A stretch of DNA of 64,000 nucleotides from Smittia aterrima (GCA_033063855.1 CP093829.1:4288243-4352242), one strand, 5' to 3'; numbered from the stretch's first letter, positions 13,906-26,528 are shown. Translations and numbers: made by a program. Notes: generated by a model from the sequence alone, not told the origin.

Positions 13906-16900
13906 CTGTAGTTGATTATCCAAAAAATATCCATCCATTGAATTGAAGAGTGTTAGCGAGTAGATTATAAATAATTTTTCAAGCCACATTTTACAGTCAG
14001 ACCTCCACCATTTGACTTCTGCATCTGCTGGTTTTGCTTTCTCGCTTTTCTTCTTTTTTTCCCTTTATTTCTTCTTTTTTTATTCCAACACGCTTTTTGT
14101 CACAGATTCATTTTTCATTTCGCAATTATATTTTTTTTGTGTGCACACTTCTCGAATAAATTTCCTAATCTCAGTGCATGTGACATAATTCTCGTTTTTT
14201 TAGGACTCCACGACTTTTCAATGACTTCACCATCAGGGGAATAGCTTCACTGACACCGACAAAAATAATCCAATATCCGGCAGGGGACACACTTTGTGTC
14301 CCAATCCACTTGTAATGCGTAGCAACACTTCTTTTATCTTCCGAATTACATCAATGACCTTCGGGCTATACTTTCAACTTATTTCCTTCTTGTGACATTT
14401 CACCAAACAAAAAGTTTGAGTTTTTGAGAAATATTTCCTTCTTTAAAGAGCGCTTCTCGTAATTTTCGTGTCTACATTTTACCAAACCGAAATCTCGACT
14501 GATGTGAACTCTCTTATCGCTTCCCGACTTTACTGCAATGTCAAAAGTTTGCTGAATACATGCGCAGAAGATTCTCATTGGAAAGTGAGACGAGCGAGAG
14601 GGGAAATTTTTTAAATCAAGTCAACTAGACAAACAAAAGCAATCTGTTATCGACGAAATGTCATCAAATTACGTCTTCGAATTATGTTTTCAAATCGATC
14701 AGCAACATAGTTGACGTGGGTGAATAAATTCCTTCAGAATTGAGTTTTGAAGAGGAAGGAGAAATTATTGTTCGTTTGAACATAACAAACCAGGCTTTTT
14801 GTACATCGCATAATTCGTTTATTTACTTTTCCGATTGATTTCGCCTTTTGCCGTGATTCAAACTTCTTCTTCGTCTTCTCCCTGGTGAAAGTGCTTTCTC
14901 TCGGAAATGTATCAAAGAACTTGAAGAAGAAAGAAAACGAAGCATAAGGAACATGAGAAAGAAAAGAAATGAATTGTAAATTTACAAGAGAAATCTGAAA
15001 GGAGGAAGAAGAATAAAAGGCAGAAAGCTTCAATTGTGTAAGATTTTTCCGCTAAAAACATAAGAAAAGTTTGCCGATTGGAGTGGGATTGGTCTCGGAT
15101 GAAGTCACGCGAGTTTTTTGTTTTTTATTTATTTGCTTGCTCTTTTGGGCTTGAGAAGCCTTTGATCCGAAAATTGAACTTTCGTGAACTTCCTGACGTT
15201 TCCCTTGAACCTCGCCCAAGTTTTTCTTAAGTTTCAGCTTTTCCCCTTTTTTTCTCGATGATAATAAAGAAAGCTAACGAAGTTAAAGGCGAGCAGCGTC
15301 GTCTGAATCTTCATTCAACAAGCCTTCGCTCTTTGCTTCGCCATGAAAGCAGATTTAAAACCAACTTGTTCGGGAATCTCTGGAAAAAAAAGGTTTTTAC
15401 CATTTCATTCATTTATTTATGAGGTAAGGAGAGCTTTTACTTCTTCGAGCCAAAAACACTGAGTCAATTTACAAGTTGAATCCCTTTCCACGATTCAAAA
15501 GAAATCACTGAAAACTTTCCCTTAACGCAAAACTTTCTGGGACTCTCTTTCTCTCTCCTTACGCCTTGAACATAAATTTATTAAAACTTCTCTTGGTCAG
15601 TTCTTGCGTTGTTCATTGCGAGTTGTTTATACTTTTTCCTTTCTCGCTTTTTATGTTCGCGAATTTTCATTTTCATGTTTCTCGTACCGCGGATTCCCTT
15701 TTTCATTTCAGGTGAATTATGGAGAAATCAATGATGTCACTGAGTGTGACTAGACAAGAAATTTATTTTGTGATTCAAAGAATTTTAAATTTTTGTTTTT
15801 AAATAAATTTATTTTCAACTTTTTGCAATTTAATAAATTTGCTATCTCTCTTTGTGACATCGCTGAAAAAAGATGAAGAAAACTTTTCCTTATGACTCGA
15901 AGCACCTCAAACGAAGTTATAAATAATCGCGGGTGGCGAATAAAAAATTCTGTTATGGTGCAGTCAAAGCCATTTAGCATTTTTCGCGCGTTTGCCTTCA
16001 CGGTAGCTATCAAGTGACAAATTAATGCAGTTAAAATTTATGAGATTCCCAACTCACATTTCACCGATTCAAAGCGTTGAATAAATATTTCAAATTGCTT
16101 CCAGCAAATTTTCAAATTGACGTAAATGTAGTTTTGTGATCCAAGAATGTGAAATGAATTCTTCATAATTTTCATATCAATTTGATTATAAATAACGAGT
16201 GAATGGATCAACAAATATTTAATTCTCTGGATTAATTCGAATAACAAAGTTGAAATGTTTCATAATCGCTTCAAAAAATTTCCCTCAATTTCCTTTGCAA
16301 AGTGTCAAATAAAAGTTTAAGCTTTGCTTTTGATTGATTTTATTCGTAGAGGATCAACCAGTGCAAACTATTTGTTCTCGAAATGAAAAATCATTTCGTT
16401 GTTGACGAGGGTCGTCCGCTGGTCAAGCAAACGGGGAAGCAGTGAGCATAAATCAAACAAACTTATTTAGCATTCTTCCGCCATTTTTGGGTGAAATGCC
16501 AAAGTTTTATTAAATTAGAAAACCTTTTCTCGGTTGCCCTTACCTCTTCCTTCAACAGCCAGCATGTGCGTGAAAGAGTTTTCTCAAAGCTTTGTCAACT
16601 GTTCCATTCCATTCGGAGCCTTGTTTGAAATTAGTATTCCAGGACATTGAGTTTGGTCCCGTTCATTTACCTAACAACACTCCGATTTTGTTGATTAAAT
16701 CAGCAAATCGTGTGTAATTCGAGAGAGTTTGAGATTAATTTACACAATCCCGCATTCCACTTGGATTTCACCAATTCACAACTCGACACTTCTTGTTTCC
16801 CTTTCTTTAGGTGTCGAATTACCGTTTCACAAAACTTTTCCCAGTAATCTCCTTCGTTGTAGAAAGCGATTTTATTACAGAATGTTAATTGGAGTGAGTT

Positions 16901-18485
16901 CCAAGCTCTTCACTTCATGGAAATTCATGGTAATTTATCACTCGAGGAATTTCGGAATCGTTGGAAAAATCGATGAATGATGTCACAAAAGCTTATTTGT
17001 TAAATAAACTTTGCTGTAAGACACTCCAAGTTTATTACAAACGACAAGCTTTACGAACTATCAACAAGTGAAATTTTGTTTCTGTTTAAAAAGCGTCAAA
17101 AGCCTTCAGCGAAAAATTTCCCGAATCGTTGATACAAAATTAACACTTAATTCTCTAACTTATCAAGTTCGGTCAATTAAAGATCTTTGAGCGTCAGCGT
17201 CTTGTTTTTCCTTTCAATTGAAAGTGTTCAAACAATTATTCACAGTCGACTTATCTTTTTGAAAGAGCTCAAAGATGAAAAATAATTGATTATAATAATT
17301 TAGATTGGAAATTTCTCCTCATTACTCTTCTTCTCCTTTAAACGCCGTTATCATGAGCCGCTTACTCTTTTCATTGTGCCTTTGACTTCTCGCTCTGCCT
17401 TAGGTTCAAAACAGAAATTACAAATTTTCTATTCTTCTCCGACAAAAGCGAGGCGGAGTGAATTTTTTAATAAAAATGAACATAAATCTTGTTTGATGAT
17501 TAAATATATCTCGTGACATTGAAATATCTTCTTCTCCACCAAACGCTCACTGCCGAGAATGAAACCCCTTGCCAACTCGCTCGATTTCCGTCTTCCTACA
17601 AACATGAAAAGTTGGCTCGATTCGCTTTCCGCCGGCTAATGTTCAATTCTTGGAAGAGAAGACTTCATGTGGGGGGATGGAAAAAACAATGATAAACGAC
17701 AATCGACTGCTTTGAGGGTTGATTAAGACGTTCACGAAATACAAAGTCAAATGAAAGCTTTGAGAAGAATTTCATTTTGATTCAATTCAGTTAAGGAAAT
17801 CTCAGTCTGCAGTAGACTGAGATAATTGCAGTTTAATTGGCAGACAGTTTAATTACGTAATTAAGTTAATAATTTCTTCGTCAACTCGAAGACATAAAAG
17901 AAAATAGTTTTTAAGTTGAATTCCTCGCGACATAAATTCAGGATTAAACGACAACGGTAAGAGGAGTGTAACATAAAATTTAATTACAGTCTAAGAGTTT
18001 AACAGCCTCTTCTGAGATGAGTTAAATACTTGAAGCTTAACTCAATTACTTTTTATTACTTCTTCCTCATATCAACCTGTAGAGAGAGAGTGAGAGAATG
18101 TTTCATTAGGAATCAAGCTTGTTGGACGTGCTCGTTTTTAGTTAAAGAGCTTTTAAGTGTGAATACTCTTCAGGGCAATTCACTAGCTGGGAAAGGATTT
18201 GAGAGTCTATTTTCGTAATTATATAAGCGAAACTTCCTACATTCGCGTTCGCTTATCAACTTTAAACTTCCCACACTTGGAAAAAACTTTGAGTGTTGAG
18301 AAAGTTTCGCAAGTTAAGCCTTTTTCTCCACAAAGCTCCTTCTGACGTGACAAGCCCTTCCCATCATCCCACACACGTGATAAAACGAAAAGGATAATTC
18401 TATCAAGATCGAATTTGTTGTGGCGATGGAAGGAAGAAAGAATTCCAAAAATCGCAACAAAGAATGAGCTGCCAAATATGTTTAC

Positions 18486-18577
18486 AGATCCTCCGAAAGC
18501 GGTATCAAAATATCGGGGCATTGGCATGTTGGGCTTTTTAACAAATTTTTGACCTTCGTCATATTGGATTTTCATCG
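18486..18577 (-). other. tentative 5' exon of the dpr gene
   Basis: A 92-bp minus-strand segment is bounded by a TAG acceptor and a GTAAAC donor. It reads MKIQYDEGQKF...MPRYFDTAFGGS. A PYFD-like motif just before Ig domain 1 is usual in Dpr proteins, which is why I list it. A further short segment upstream (near 18665-18713) ends in MALIALI with the right phase and could hold the start codon, but it is too short for a full signal peptide. It might equally be chance. Confidence 0.33.
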
Positions 18578-20887
18578 CTACGGGATATTTTTTTCGAGAA
18601 TGAAACGAAGCGAGATAGAAGATGATACACGTATTGGATCCGCAAAAAGCTTGTTACTTACTGATAAGAGCTATAAGAGCCATTGATACTTTTTGTGGGA
18701 GTGGGAGAATCTAAAATAAATTCATAGAAAAAGAAACTTTCCTCTAGTGTCGAGAGTTTCGCAAATGAGTGCGCTTATCGCTTTCGGCAGGATCTCTTAA
18801 AGTTATGTGGCGAAAAAAGGATTATTCAGCTGCTTTTCCCTTCACTTCATTATAGGGCCCAAAAATACCTCTCGCACTTAATTTTTATCGCCCGGCAATG
18901 AACGGCACACATTTTTCAACTTTCTAGCATATCAAAAACATATTCATAGTTTAATGTTGGGGCAGTGCGAGATTATATGTAAATTTTATGATTAATGATG
19001 TTGGACGCACAGAGAACATATTAATTTGATAACTCTGCGAGCGAGAGAGTGAGGGAGTGAATGAATGGAAAAATTCTTGGAAGGGTCGAGGGAGATTGAT
19101 AGTTTACAAGGGAGCGATTGTTCAGTTAGGAATTGTTCGATTATTGAGTGAGTTACAAGGTCAAGTCTTAATTTGTCGTTTAATATACAAACTCGAGTCA
19201 AGTTGAATGTAACTTAACTCAACAATTTAATGAAATAAACTTTATTAATTCTCCTAGTAACCTTTTGGAGTATCCAACTGTAGTTCACTTTGTACTAGCG
19301 TTGGTTGTCTTGACGTTTTCCATCAGACAGAGGAGACTTGAACAAAGATTTATTATTCTATTTATTTTTAGTTTAATACTCGCTCGTCCTCGACGAGAAC
19401 TCCTTTTTCATCATTCCCTGCTTCGTTTTGTTTTTTCCTTCCGTTACGTTCGCTCATATTTTTATGATCTACTACAAGTTTTATGACACAGAATGGATGA
19501 ACTCGAGTAAGAGATGAGAGATACATCAGGATCATAGATCTGAAGCAATCTCAGAAACAGCATTCGCTTCGCTTCTTTACATTTGTGTTTGATGGTGATT
19601 CAAATGTCTGAGTCACGAGAGGGGAAAAGGTCATTAATTCTCTTCCACTCCGGATATGAATTTTTGTCTGCGAAATTAAGCGTCGCATTTCATTCACAAT
19701 GAGTCTCTGTGGGGTAAGCGGGGGGAGTTGGCAGCGAAAGGAAAACTTTTTTTTTATTTTCATTTTAGACGTTGAGCTCCCTCAATATTCCAACCATTTC
19801 CCATAATTAACAAAGACACAAAGCGCGCGCTCCGACAAAACAAAATAACATAATTTGTTTTGACAGCAACTTGAGAAAGGAGAGGAGGGAATTGTAAGAG
19901 AAGAACTTAAGCCTTCCGCGAGTATCTCTTGATGAAACGATAAGTTAAGAGACGTAAAATGTTTTTATCAGTAATTTATGATGTTTCATCTTGAGCTCTT
20001 CATTCATTTCAAAAGCAGATTGAAAGTGTTGTAAAAGCTCTTAGGAATAACGAGTTTGAAAAACATAAAAATTGAACTGCCGGACATCTCTTTCGCTGTA
20101 GAACATAAACAAATTACTTTGTGAGCATGTTGGCGACGTTATTGACGTAAAAACAATTCAATCAATATGCATTGAGAAAGCGAAGTTTCCTAAAGCCACA
20201 AAAGTCACCGAGTGACAACTTTATGTTCGACTTTATTGAGTTGGTTCTTGCACACACGATAAGAGGACGAGCATACAGCAGGAAGCGAATGTCGGTGCGA
20301 TGATAAAGAAAACAACGGAAGAGCGAGCAAAAAACGTGAAAATCGAAGTGAATCATCGGATTCATGTCACGTTCGCCCATAAAAGAGAAAGAAAGTTGTT
20401 TTTCTGGGGTTGATGTATTCGAAAGGCGGTAAGAAGAGTTTTTAATTTTTGACTTCTCTGTTTTTACTTTTCGGTTGTCTTTCCTTATTCGACTGTGGGG
20501 AGGACTGGCAGGTGCTTTGTGTGAGGAATAAAGAATTTTTTATTGAAGAATCGACCCAAAGATGACAGAATGAAGAATATCTTGATTATAGTCGTCAAAG
20601 CTCATATCGAGAGGCAGGGCGTGGAAGTCACCGCTGAGTAATCGGGAGATGACTGACAAACTCTCTAGTCATCTTGAAAGCTCGAAATTTGAGAAAAGCA
20701 TAATTAAGTCAGTTGGAAGTTTATTAAAATTAATTAAAACTCTTCGGCTGCCAACTTCAAGATTACTTCACTGCCCTCTATAACAAGAAGCTTCTTGCAC
20801 AAAAAATTCATTTTTTACCGCGAGAACTTTTAGTTTAGTTTTAAGTTCTTTTCTTTATTAAAATATTAAAAGGAACGATAACAAGAG

Positions 20888-22577
20888 ATGTCTGGAAGCA
20901 CCAAAGAGTGGATTCGACCGGATGAGTTTCTTAAAATTCAAAGAAAACAATTGAAAAAGCTTCAAGAAAGACTTGTTCAGCAATCGAGTCAACCGCTGCA
21001 TCCGAGACCAGCTGAATTGAGTAACAAAGTAGTCGGTCTAAAGAGGAACAATCCTTTTGCCAAGTAAGCTAACATAATAGTTGATTAAATAAAGAAATTA
21101 TATAAAAAAATTCTTTTTCAGAAACTTAGAACAAGATGCCAAGCGATCAAAACAAGAAATCGTTGTCCCAACGTCAGATGATAGTCTCTTCGAGTTGTTA
21201 CATGGAACTGAATCAAAAGGAGCTCCAAACATAGAAGCAGCAATTCAAGAAGTGTCTCCCGTATACTTGAACGAAGCCGATCTAGCAGCAGCTCATGACG
21301 AAGATCAATTAAGTGATGTTGAAGTTCCTAAAGTTATCAAGTCTCTTCCAATCGATTGGAGTATCAAGAGCCGAGTCAGGATTCTTAGCAAATCGCTGGT
21401 TGTTAGTAGCAATTTAAAATCAACAGAAGAAGCCTCAGGAATGACGGGATTTGTTCGTTGTCTCGATCTTAAGTCGGACATCTCGAATGGCGCTCGATTC
21501 CATCAAAACTTGATGTACTGGCAGTACCCACATTTGCCTTGGCTGAACCTTGTGCAACGTAACTCAAGCACCAATAATCAATTCAAAATGAACACGCCAG
21601 AAGCTGAATCGTTGCACAAGCACTGGAAGGAGTGCTTTAGGAATCTTTTTCAATTACTGAGAGCTCTTCAGTGTCCGTTCTTTTATGTAATGGCAAATCA
21701 GTTTACTGTTTTGTTCCGAGCCGCTGGTATCGGTGGTCGATGTGAAATGCATGCTTTGGTCACTCCGACAACGCGTGGATATCGGAAAGCACTGAAAGAT
21801 GAAGATATTGAGTTTGCTCAGCCACTGAAGGAAGCGACATTGAATGGATCTAAAAACACAAGCTTGGAGACTTCAATTCACAATGAAACCAAAGATGATA
21901 ACGAAGAGGAAGACGATGAAGAAGAAGACGAGATGACATTTCTGGAAAGTCTTGGTGTCGACTCGTCAGATATTAAATTCAAAGAGAATGTTAAAACGCG
22001 TACGAAAGATATTGAGGACGACAACGGCGATATGTCAACGACTTTAATAGAAGGAGTTGATTGTCAGTCGTTTTTCAGTTTCCTGCTTAACTCAAAGACA
22101 ATCGTTCCTCAAGTTGGTCGATTAGCTGGAATCCCTCCTACACTTCTCGCTCCCGTCGCTTTCCTAGGAGCATCGATGTGCAAGCAAACTGCTCGTTCCA
22201 GCAAAATTCGTGTGAAAAATGAAGACTTTTATTCAATTGAACTTCGTGGAGTGATTTTACCTCAAACAGTTCATTCAATTTGTGACTTGTTATCAGAGAT
22301 CAAAGACAAATACAGTCTGACGATGGTCAACTATCCTCACACAGTTGCCTTAACGAAAGCTTCGAGGAAAATTCTTAGCGATCTTGAACGAAAATTAGTT
22401 GAAGATCCGGACAAGACTTCAGCAAATGCTGACGCTGTTATTTGGCGTGAGAACTTATCAGACTGCGGTCTTCATAATTCTGTTCTTGAAAGCATGTGTC
22501 GTGTCGATGGAAATGCTGTGAATATCCTGGAAACTATTCAATTTAATCGAGAGAACGGCGGATACTCTTTGCTGTGA
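20888..22577 (+). CDS. hd: DONSON / humpty dumpty replication protein
   Basis: Two exons, 20888-21063 and 21122-22577, are joined across a 58-bp GT-AG intron that splits a Lys codon and give 543 residues (human DONSON is of similar length). Diagnostic blocks are LPIDWSIKSRVRIL, FYVMANQFTVLFRAAGI, TPTTRGYRKAL and GIPPTLLAPVAFLGASM. An acidic stretch around residues 290-300 (runs of E/D) also matches the family layout. DONSON is a nuclear replisome factor needed for origin firing/CMG helicase assembly and fork stability; the Drosophila orthologue humpty dumpty is needed for cell growth and eggshell gene amplification. The start is the first ATG of an open frame that begins MSGSTKEWIRP. It converges on the Rpb6 gene with only 56 bp between stop codons. 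Confidence 0.95.
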
Positions 22578-22608
22578 AATGTTTTTTTTTTATTGGATAC
22601 TTAGCGTT

Positions 22609-22614
22609 AATAAA
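22609..22614 (+). terminator. poly(A) signal of hd
   Basis: AATAAA lies 32 bp after the hd stop codon. Polr2F on the other strand ends 20 bp further on, so the two 3' ends must nearly overlap. Confidence 0.7.
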
Positions 22615-22633
22615 GAGAAATTGAAAGGAGAAT

Positions 22634-23112
22634 CTAGTCAATGATGATGAGTTCGTCGATGGACCAGTCCTCGAAGGAATTGTCTGGAAGGTACCGGCGG
22701 ATGATGATTGGAATCTTTCGTTGTTTCAGCTCTTTCATAGCAATTTGAAGTGGATCTGTTTCTCCTTCCAACTCAACCATAATTGGAGCACACATGGCAA
22801 TCTGTAACGCTCTAGTTCCAAGTACTCGCGCTCTTTCATATTTCGTCATGTATTTTGTGGTGATCCGCTTGCTCTTTGGGACGCTTCCTCCTGCTGTTGA
22901 CCCGGGCATTACAAGTTCTATGTTATCCCCCTCATCCTCTTGATTCATCTCATCCATATCCTCTTCCACTTCGTCATCATTGTAATCATCAGCTCCGACA
23001 CTAAAATAAGGAAATTTGTTATTAATATAAAGTTGGGAACACGAGCTTGTAAACAAAACATTTGAACATCAAATTTAACTTACTCATCGGCATCATAATC
23101 TCCATCATCCAT
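22634..23112 (-). CDS. Polr2F: RNA polymerases I, II and III shared subunit RPABC2 (Rpb6)
   Basis: Exon 1 is 23084-23112 (MDDGDYDAD plus two bases) and exon 2 is 22634-23000; together they give 131 residues, the usual Rpb6 length. The N-terminal half is acidic (EEDMDEMNQEDEGDN). The C-terminal half holds the invariant blocks TTKYMTKYERARVLG, RALQIAMCAP, LEGETDPLQIA and RRYLPDNSFEDWSIDELI. The subunit sits at the clamp base of all three nuclear RNA polymerases. The open frame could continue upstream into intron sequence (reading MFTSSC...), but a clean acceptor at 23001-23002 and the acidic first exon show the true start. Confidence 0.97.
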
Positions 23113-23750
23113 TTTTATTTTATAATATTTATACTTGTTTACTGCTTGAAGTTATTAAATAGACTGATTTAAAAGTATTTCCAAGTGAATTTAAATAAAA
23201 GCGAGAGAACAAAATATTTTTCCGCGTTGACTCGTAGCTTTGAAGGGGCTTCGTCGTTTTTAAGATTGTCTCTCTACTCAATTTGAATTAACGGTTTTAA
23301 AATGTCTAATTTCAAATAATGTTAATTTTCAATTTAAATGAAAGCGAATGCAATGAAGTAATTAAAAATTGTAATAATGTTGAAACGACGGAGTTTTGGC
23401 AATTTGAAATTAGACATTTTAAATCCGTTAATTCAAATTGAGTAGAGAGACTTTTCTTCATCAGGCCCTTTGTCTTCCTACGAAAACATTTAGCAATTTG
23501 AAATCCCTTCTAAAACACAACAATCCACACATAGCTCAAGCAAAGGTTATCCAAAGATCCAGAAAATTTCATGAACCAGAAGCAAATTGCAATGATGAGT
23601 TTTCAATCAATTATTTTATTAGTAAATTTGTGTGAAAATTTCTTGGAAAAGCAGCAGATGATAAAATAATTATTTCCTAATGTTATACGGACTTTGAGCC
23701 GACTTTGAAACGTATAAAATCGATGGCGCTTGAAGCTATAGCGGAGTTTA
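23113..23750. other. intergenic, contains a hairpin repeat
   Basis: No supported gene. It holds the Polr2F promoter side, the 50-bp inverted repeat at 23268-23451 and the 3' flank of the isomerase gene. A 65-codon plus-strand open stretch starting inside the right repeat arm (23438-23635) has no recognisable similarity and is probably chance. Confidence 0.55.
23268..23451. repeat. 50-bp near-perfect inverted repeat, MITE-like
   Basis: The left arm is 23268-23317 and the right arm 23402-23451. Each starts/ends with GTCTCTCTACTCAA and the arms are reverse complements with a single mismatch. They are separated by an 84-bp AT-rich spacer. The size (184 bp), the long terminal arms and the lack of coding sequence suggest a miniature inverted-repeat element. 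No clear target-site duplication is visible at the edges. Confidence 0.75.
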
Positions 23751-25014
23751 TTATAAATTCACTTGATCCTTGAGGTCTTCACATGAAAAGACTCCTCGTT
23801 CGGTAATGACGCCTGTGATAAGTCTTGCTGGTGTTACATCAAATGCGGGATTCCAAACGTTAATTCCAGGCGCGGCAATTCTCTTGCCAGCGATGTAGGT
23901 CATCTCATGTTCCGGACGCTCTTCAATTACGATCGAAGTACCGTCGACTCGATTTGGTTCGATGCTAGTGAAAGGAGCGCAGACATAGAAAGGAACGTCG
24001 TGTTGCGACGCTAGGCAAGCGATTTGATAAGTTCCAATTTTATTGGCGGTATCTCCGTTGATAGCGACGCGATCAGCTCCAACTAGAACAGCGGAAATGT
24101 GCTTCTTTTGAAAGAGATAAGCGACCATTGAGTCACCTAAAATGAAAGTTAATTAGCTTCTAAACAAACATATTGAAGCACAAAATCTTACAAATGAGAG
24201 TTGCAGGCACCTTATCGTGAACCATCTCGAATGCTGTTAATCTCGCTCCTTGGTTGTAAGGGCGAGTCTCAGTCAAGTAAACTCTATCAAGTCTGTTCAA
24301 CTCATGAAGTCTTCGTACAACTCCTAATGCAGTTCCGTAACCAGCTGTTGCTAACGATCCGGTATTGCAGTGCGTGAGAACTTTGACTGATCCGACATCT
24401 CCTATTCTAGAAAGAATCGATTCTGCTCCGAACTTTCCAATGCTTTTGTTGTCTGCAATGTCTTTGTCGAGCATCAAGACAATGGCATCGATGAAATTCT
24501 TTTTCATTTCAGCTGGAGAACAAGTCTCATCGCGACTAAGTTTGATTGCTAATTCGAGAAGTTCATCAGCCGCAAGTTTCATGTTGACAGCTGTAGGTCG
24601 AGCGCTAATCAAATAATTTAGCTTTCCTTCTATCTCTCTCAACAAAGTCTTCTTATCATCAAATTCTTCTTTCCAAATCTCGACAGCAAGTGAAAGAGAC
24701 CCCACAATGGCGATTGCTGGAGCACCTCGAACCTTGAAGTTGAATAATTAAATATTTTCTCACATGACTTCGTTTGCATTAGATCTCGCGCTCAGAATAT
24801 AAATATTTGAGATAATCACCGGCAAACGATGCAACAATGTTTACATCCGCAAACAATCGTAAATCAAAGCATTTACCTGCATTTTGTTGATCACGCTCCA
24901 TCCATCTTCGACGCCTTTAATTTTCAGGTAGAATGTCTTCTCAGGAAGCAGAAGCTGATCGAGCACTTCTAGCTCGCAGCTTTCTGAATTGAATTTTATA
25001 CTTTGTAAAACCAT
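23751..25014 (-). CDS. Mri1: methylthioribose-1-phosphate isomerase (methionine salvage)
   Basis: Three exons, 24877-25014, 24192-24732 and 23751-24136, give 354 residues. The enzyme converts 5-methylthioribose-1-phosphate to methylthioribulose-1-phosphate in the methionine salvage pathway (eIF2B-alpha-like isomerase fold). Visible family marks are GVEDGWSVINKMQ, VRGAPAIAIVGSLSLA, THCNTGSLATAGYGTALG (catalytic Cys in HCNTG), ETRPYNQGARL and VGADRVAINGDTANKIGT (catalytic Asp region). The start is the first ATG of the frame, MVLQSIKF, matching the family N terminus. Introns are GT-AG and short (33-144 bp region). It is followed on the same strand by Polr2F and preceded by UBE2W. Confidence 0.96.
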
Positions 25015-25367
25015 ATTTGGAAAAATTCTAATGTTGAGTCGAGACAAACGAGCGTGTTGAACGTCGAAACGGAAAGTGACTTTGTTTCACTGATAAGGCG
25101 TGAGATGAACTGCTATGACTTATCAAACTTACAACTTGCGATCAGAGATCAAATGAAAAAATGCCTTTAGTATTAGAAATGTAACGCAGGGAAAGTAGAA
25201 GTTGTTTTTACAATCTCTGTAGAGTCGGCCCTTTTATTAAATTTTTGAATTGGCAGGTAATTTATCATTGCACAATTAAGGGATCAACCAAATGAAGTAG
25301 ATTCTATCGTTGATCGAAGAAAAATATTAACATTTATGATTAGGAATTGTATTGACTTGACACGGTT
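25015..25367. other. intergenic between Mri1 and UBE2W
   Basis: 353 bp without a gene. It must hold the Mri1 promoter and the UBE2W 3' untranslated region, since both genes are read to the left. I see no recognisable core promoter motif. Confidence 0.6.
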
Positions 25368-26145
25368 CTAGACTTTGTCGTCATGATACATCCATCGAGT
25401 CTTTTTTGGATCTTTGCTACATGTCTTTGTGTAAATTAGATCGTCTGGGGGCCTCTCTTTCTTTTTGGCGGAGCTAAGCATTGAAAGGATCGAGAGACAA
25501 ACAGCATGAACTGAAAGTGCTGGGGTCCAGTCATCAGAGAGAATTGATAAGCAGATGTGGCCGTTGCTGGAAAATAAATTGTTAATCTCATAATCTCTTC
25601 CGATGAAATGACTAACTTACCTATAAATGTGAGAGTGCTCGGGAATGTCTTGGCCAATGAAAGTAACAGATGGTGAATCAAATGGATAACGTTCGGTGAA
25701 TTTAAATTTTAACTGGAATGTGGATCCCTCATAAAGACTTCCCTTGGCAGCATCAATCTCAACGACCCACCTTAAAAAGAGAAAGGAACATTTATTTTCT
25801 CGAAGTTCTTGCGTCACTTGAAATTCCTTTAATTAAGCAAATCTCTAGACTTCTTGGTTTGTTCTAGAAATCCTGCGCTGAGGCAATCCAATTAGCTTCG
25901 CCTTTTTTAATATTTACTCGTTTATATTTTTTGCAACACTCTCTCCATCAATTCTCAAACCAGCTGTGGGTGTAGCGAGTAAAGACATAAGTTCCTTACG
26001 CAAGCGCCTCTGAAAATATTGAACAAATGTAAACAATTTTTTTCTATGCAAAGCAATGCAATCTTCAAACTTCAATTGTCACTTCAAACAGTCTCGCTCA
26101 ACAACAAAACGATCTCTTTACCTCTGCTGGACTTCCGCTCGACAT
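25368..26145 (-). CDS. UBE2W: ubiquitin-conjugating enzyme E2 W
   Basis: Four exons, 26122-26145, 25918-26009, 25621-25770 and 25368-25566, give 154 residues (human UBE2W has 151). The E2 fold is complete: N-terminal helix RRLRKELMSLL, YEGSTFQLKFKFTERYPFDSP, the active-site Cys in NGHICLSILSDDW, and the UBE2W-specific tail KDPKKTRWMYHDDKV. UBE2W attaches ubiquitin to the alpha-amino group of substrates with disordered N termini (family knowledge). The first coding exon has only eight codons (MSSGSPAE). Phases match at every junction. Confidence 0.96.
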
Positions 26146-26327
26146 CTTAAGACGCTAACATGTACTCTTGAGACCAGAGTCTAAGCTGGCCACATTTATT
26201 TAATTGATTTTGATTTTTTGTTGTTCAAATTTACAAAAATTTATTTACGCGAGGGGAAGGCATCGACTTTGTTTGAAGACAAAGAATTTTACTGAAAACG
26301 ATAAAATTTGAGTTCAACAAATTCCGT

Positions 26328-26528
26328 TCAAATAAAATCTTTTATTATTTTGCTTCTTGCTTCATAAGTATAAAGTTGACTTATCCAGACGATAGTCAAT
26401 AAAATTATGTGTCTCGCTGCAAAGATTCCAATGAAAAGGAAGTTGCTTGTACTTTTATGTGAAATCGAGATAAAATTAGGAAAAAATGAATCACGCAAAA
26501 AAGCCAAAGAAAATATTTTGTTTTTCAT
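26328..26528 (-). CDS. possible 66-residue single-pass membrane protein, unrecognised
   Basis: An ATG-initiated minus-strand frame lies in the 499-bp gap between UBE2W and wds. The product is basic and has one hydrophobic helix (FLFIGIFAARHIILLTIVW) followed by QLYTYEARSK and a charged end. This resembles the layout of small mitochondrial or ER membrane proteins, but I recognise no family. The rest of the gap (26146-26327, 26529-26644) shows nothing. It could be chance, because AT-rich DNA readily yields F/I/L-rich frames. Confidence 0.27.
   Translation of the reverse strand: MKNKIFSLAFLRDSFFPNFISISHKSTSNFLFIGIFAARHIILLTIVWISQLYTYEARSKIIKDFI

Larger units (their letters stand above)
11334..20887. 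other. long non-coding stretch, probably dpr 5' intron/intergenic
   Basis: Apart from two tentative dpr exons, no gene is supported here. The longest open stretch (12423-12872, 149 codons) has no domain, no conserved-looking motif and no convincing splice context. Large introns and long regulatory flanks are typical of neuronal Ig genes, so much of this may be the dpr first intron. Where dpr ends and intergenic DNA begins cannot be set from sequence alone. Confidence 0.5.

Noticed and set aside
22982..23056. Upstream extension of the Rpb6 frame (MFTSSC...)
   Set aside because: It is intron sequence read through the acceptor at 23001-23002; the spliced acidic first exon matches the family.
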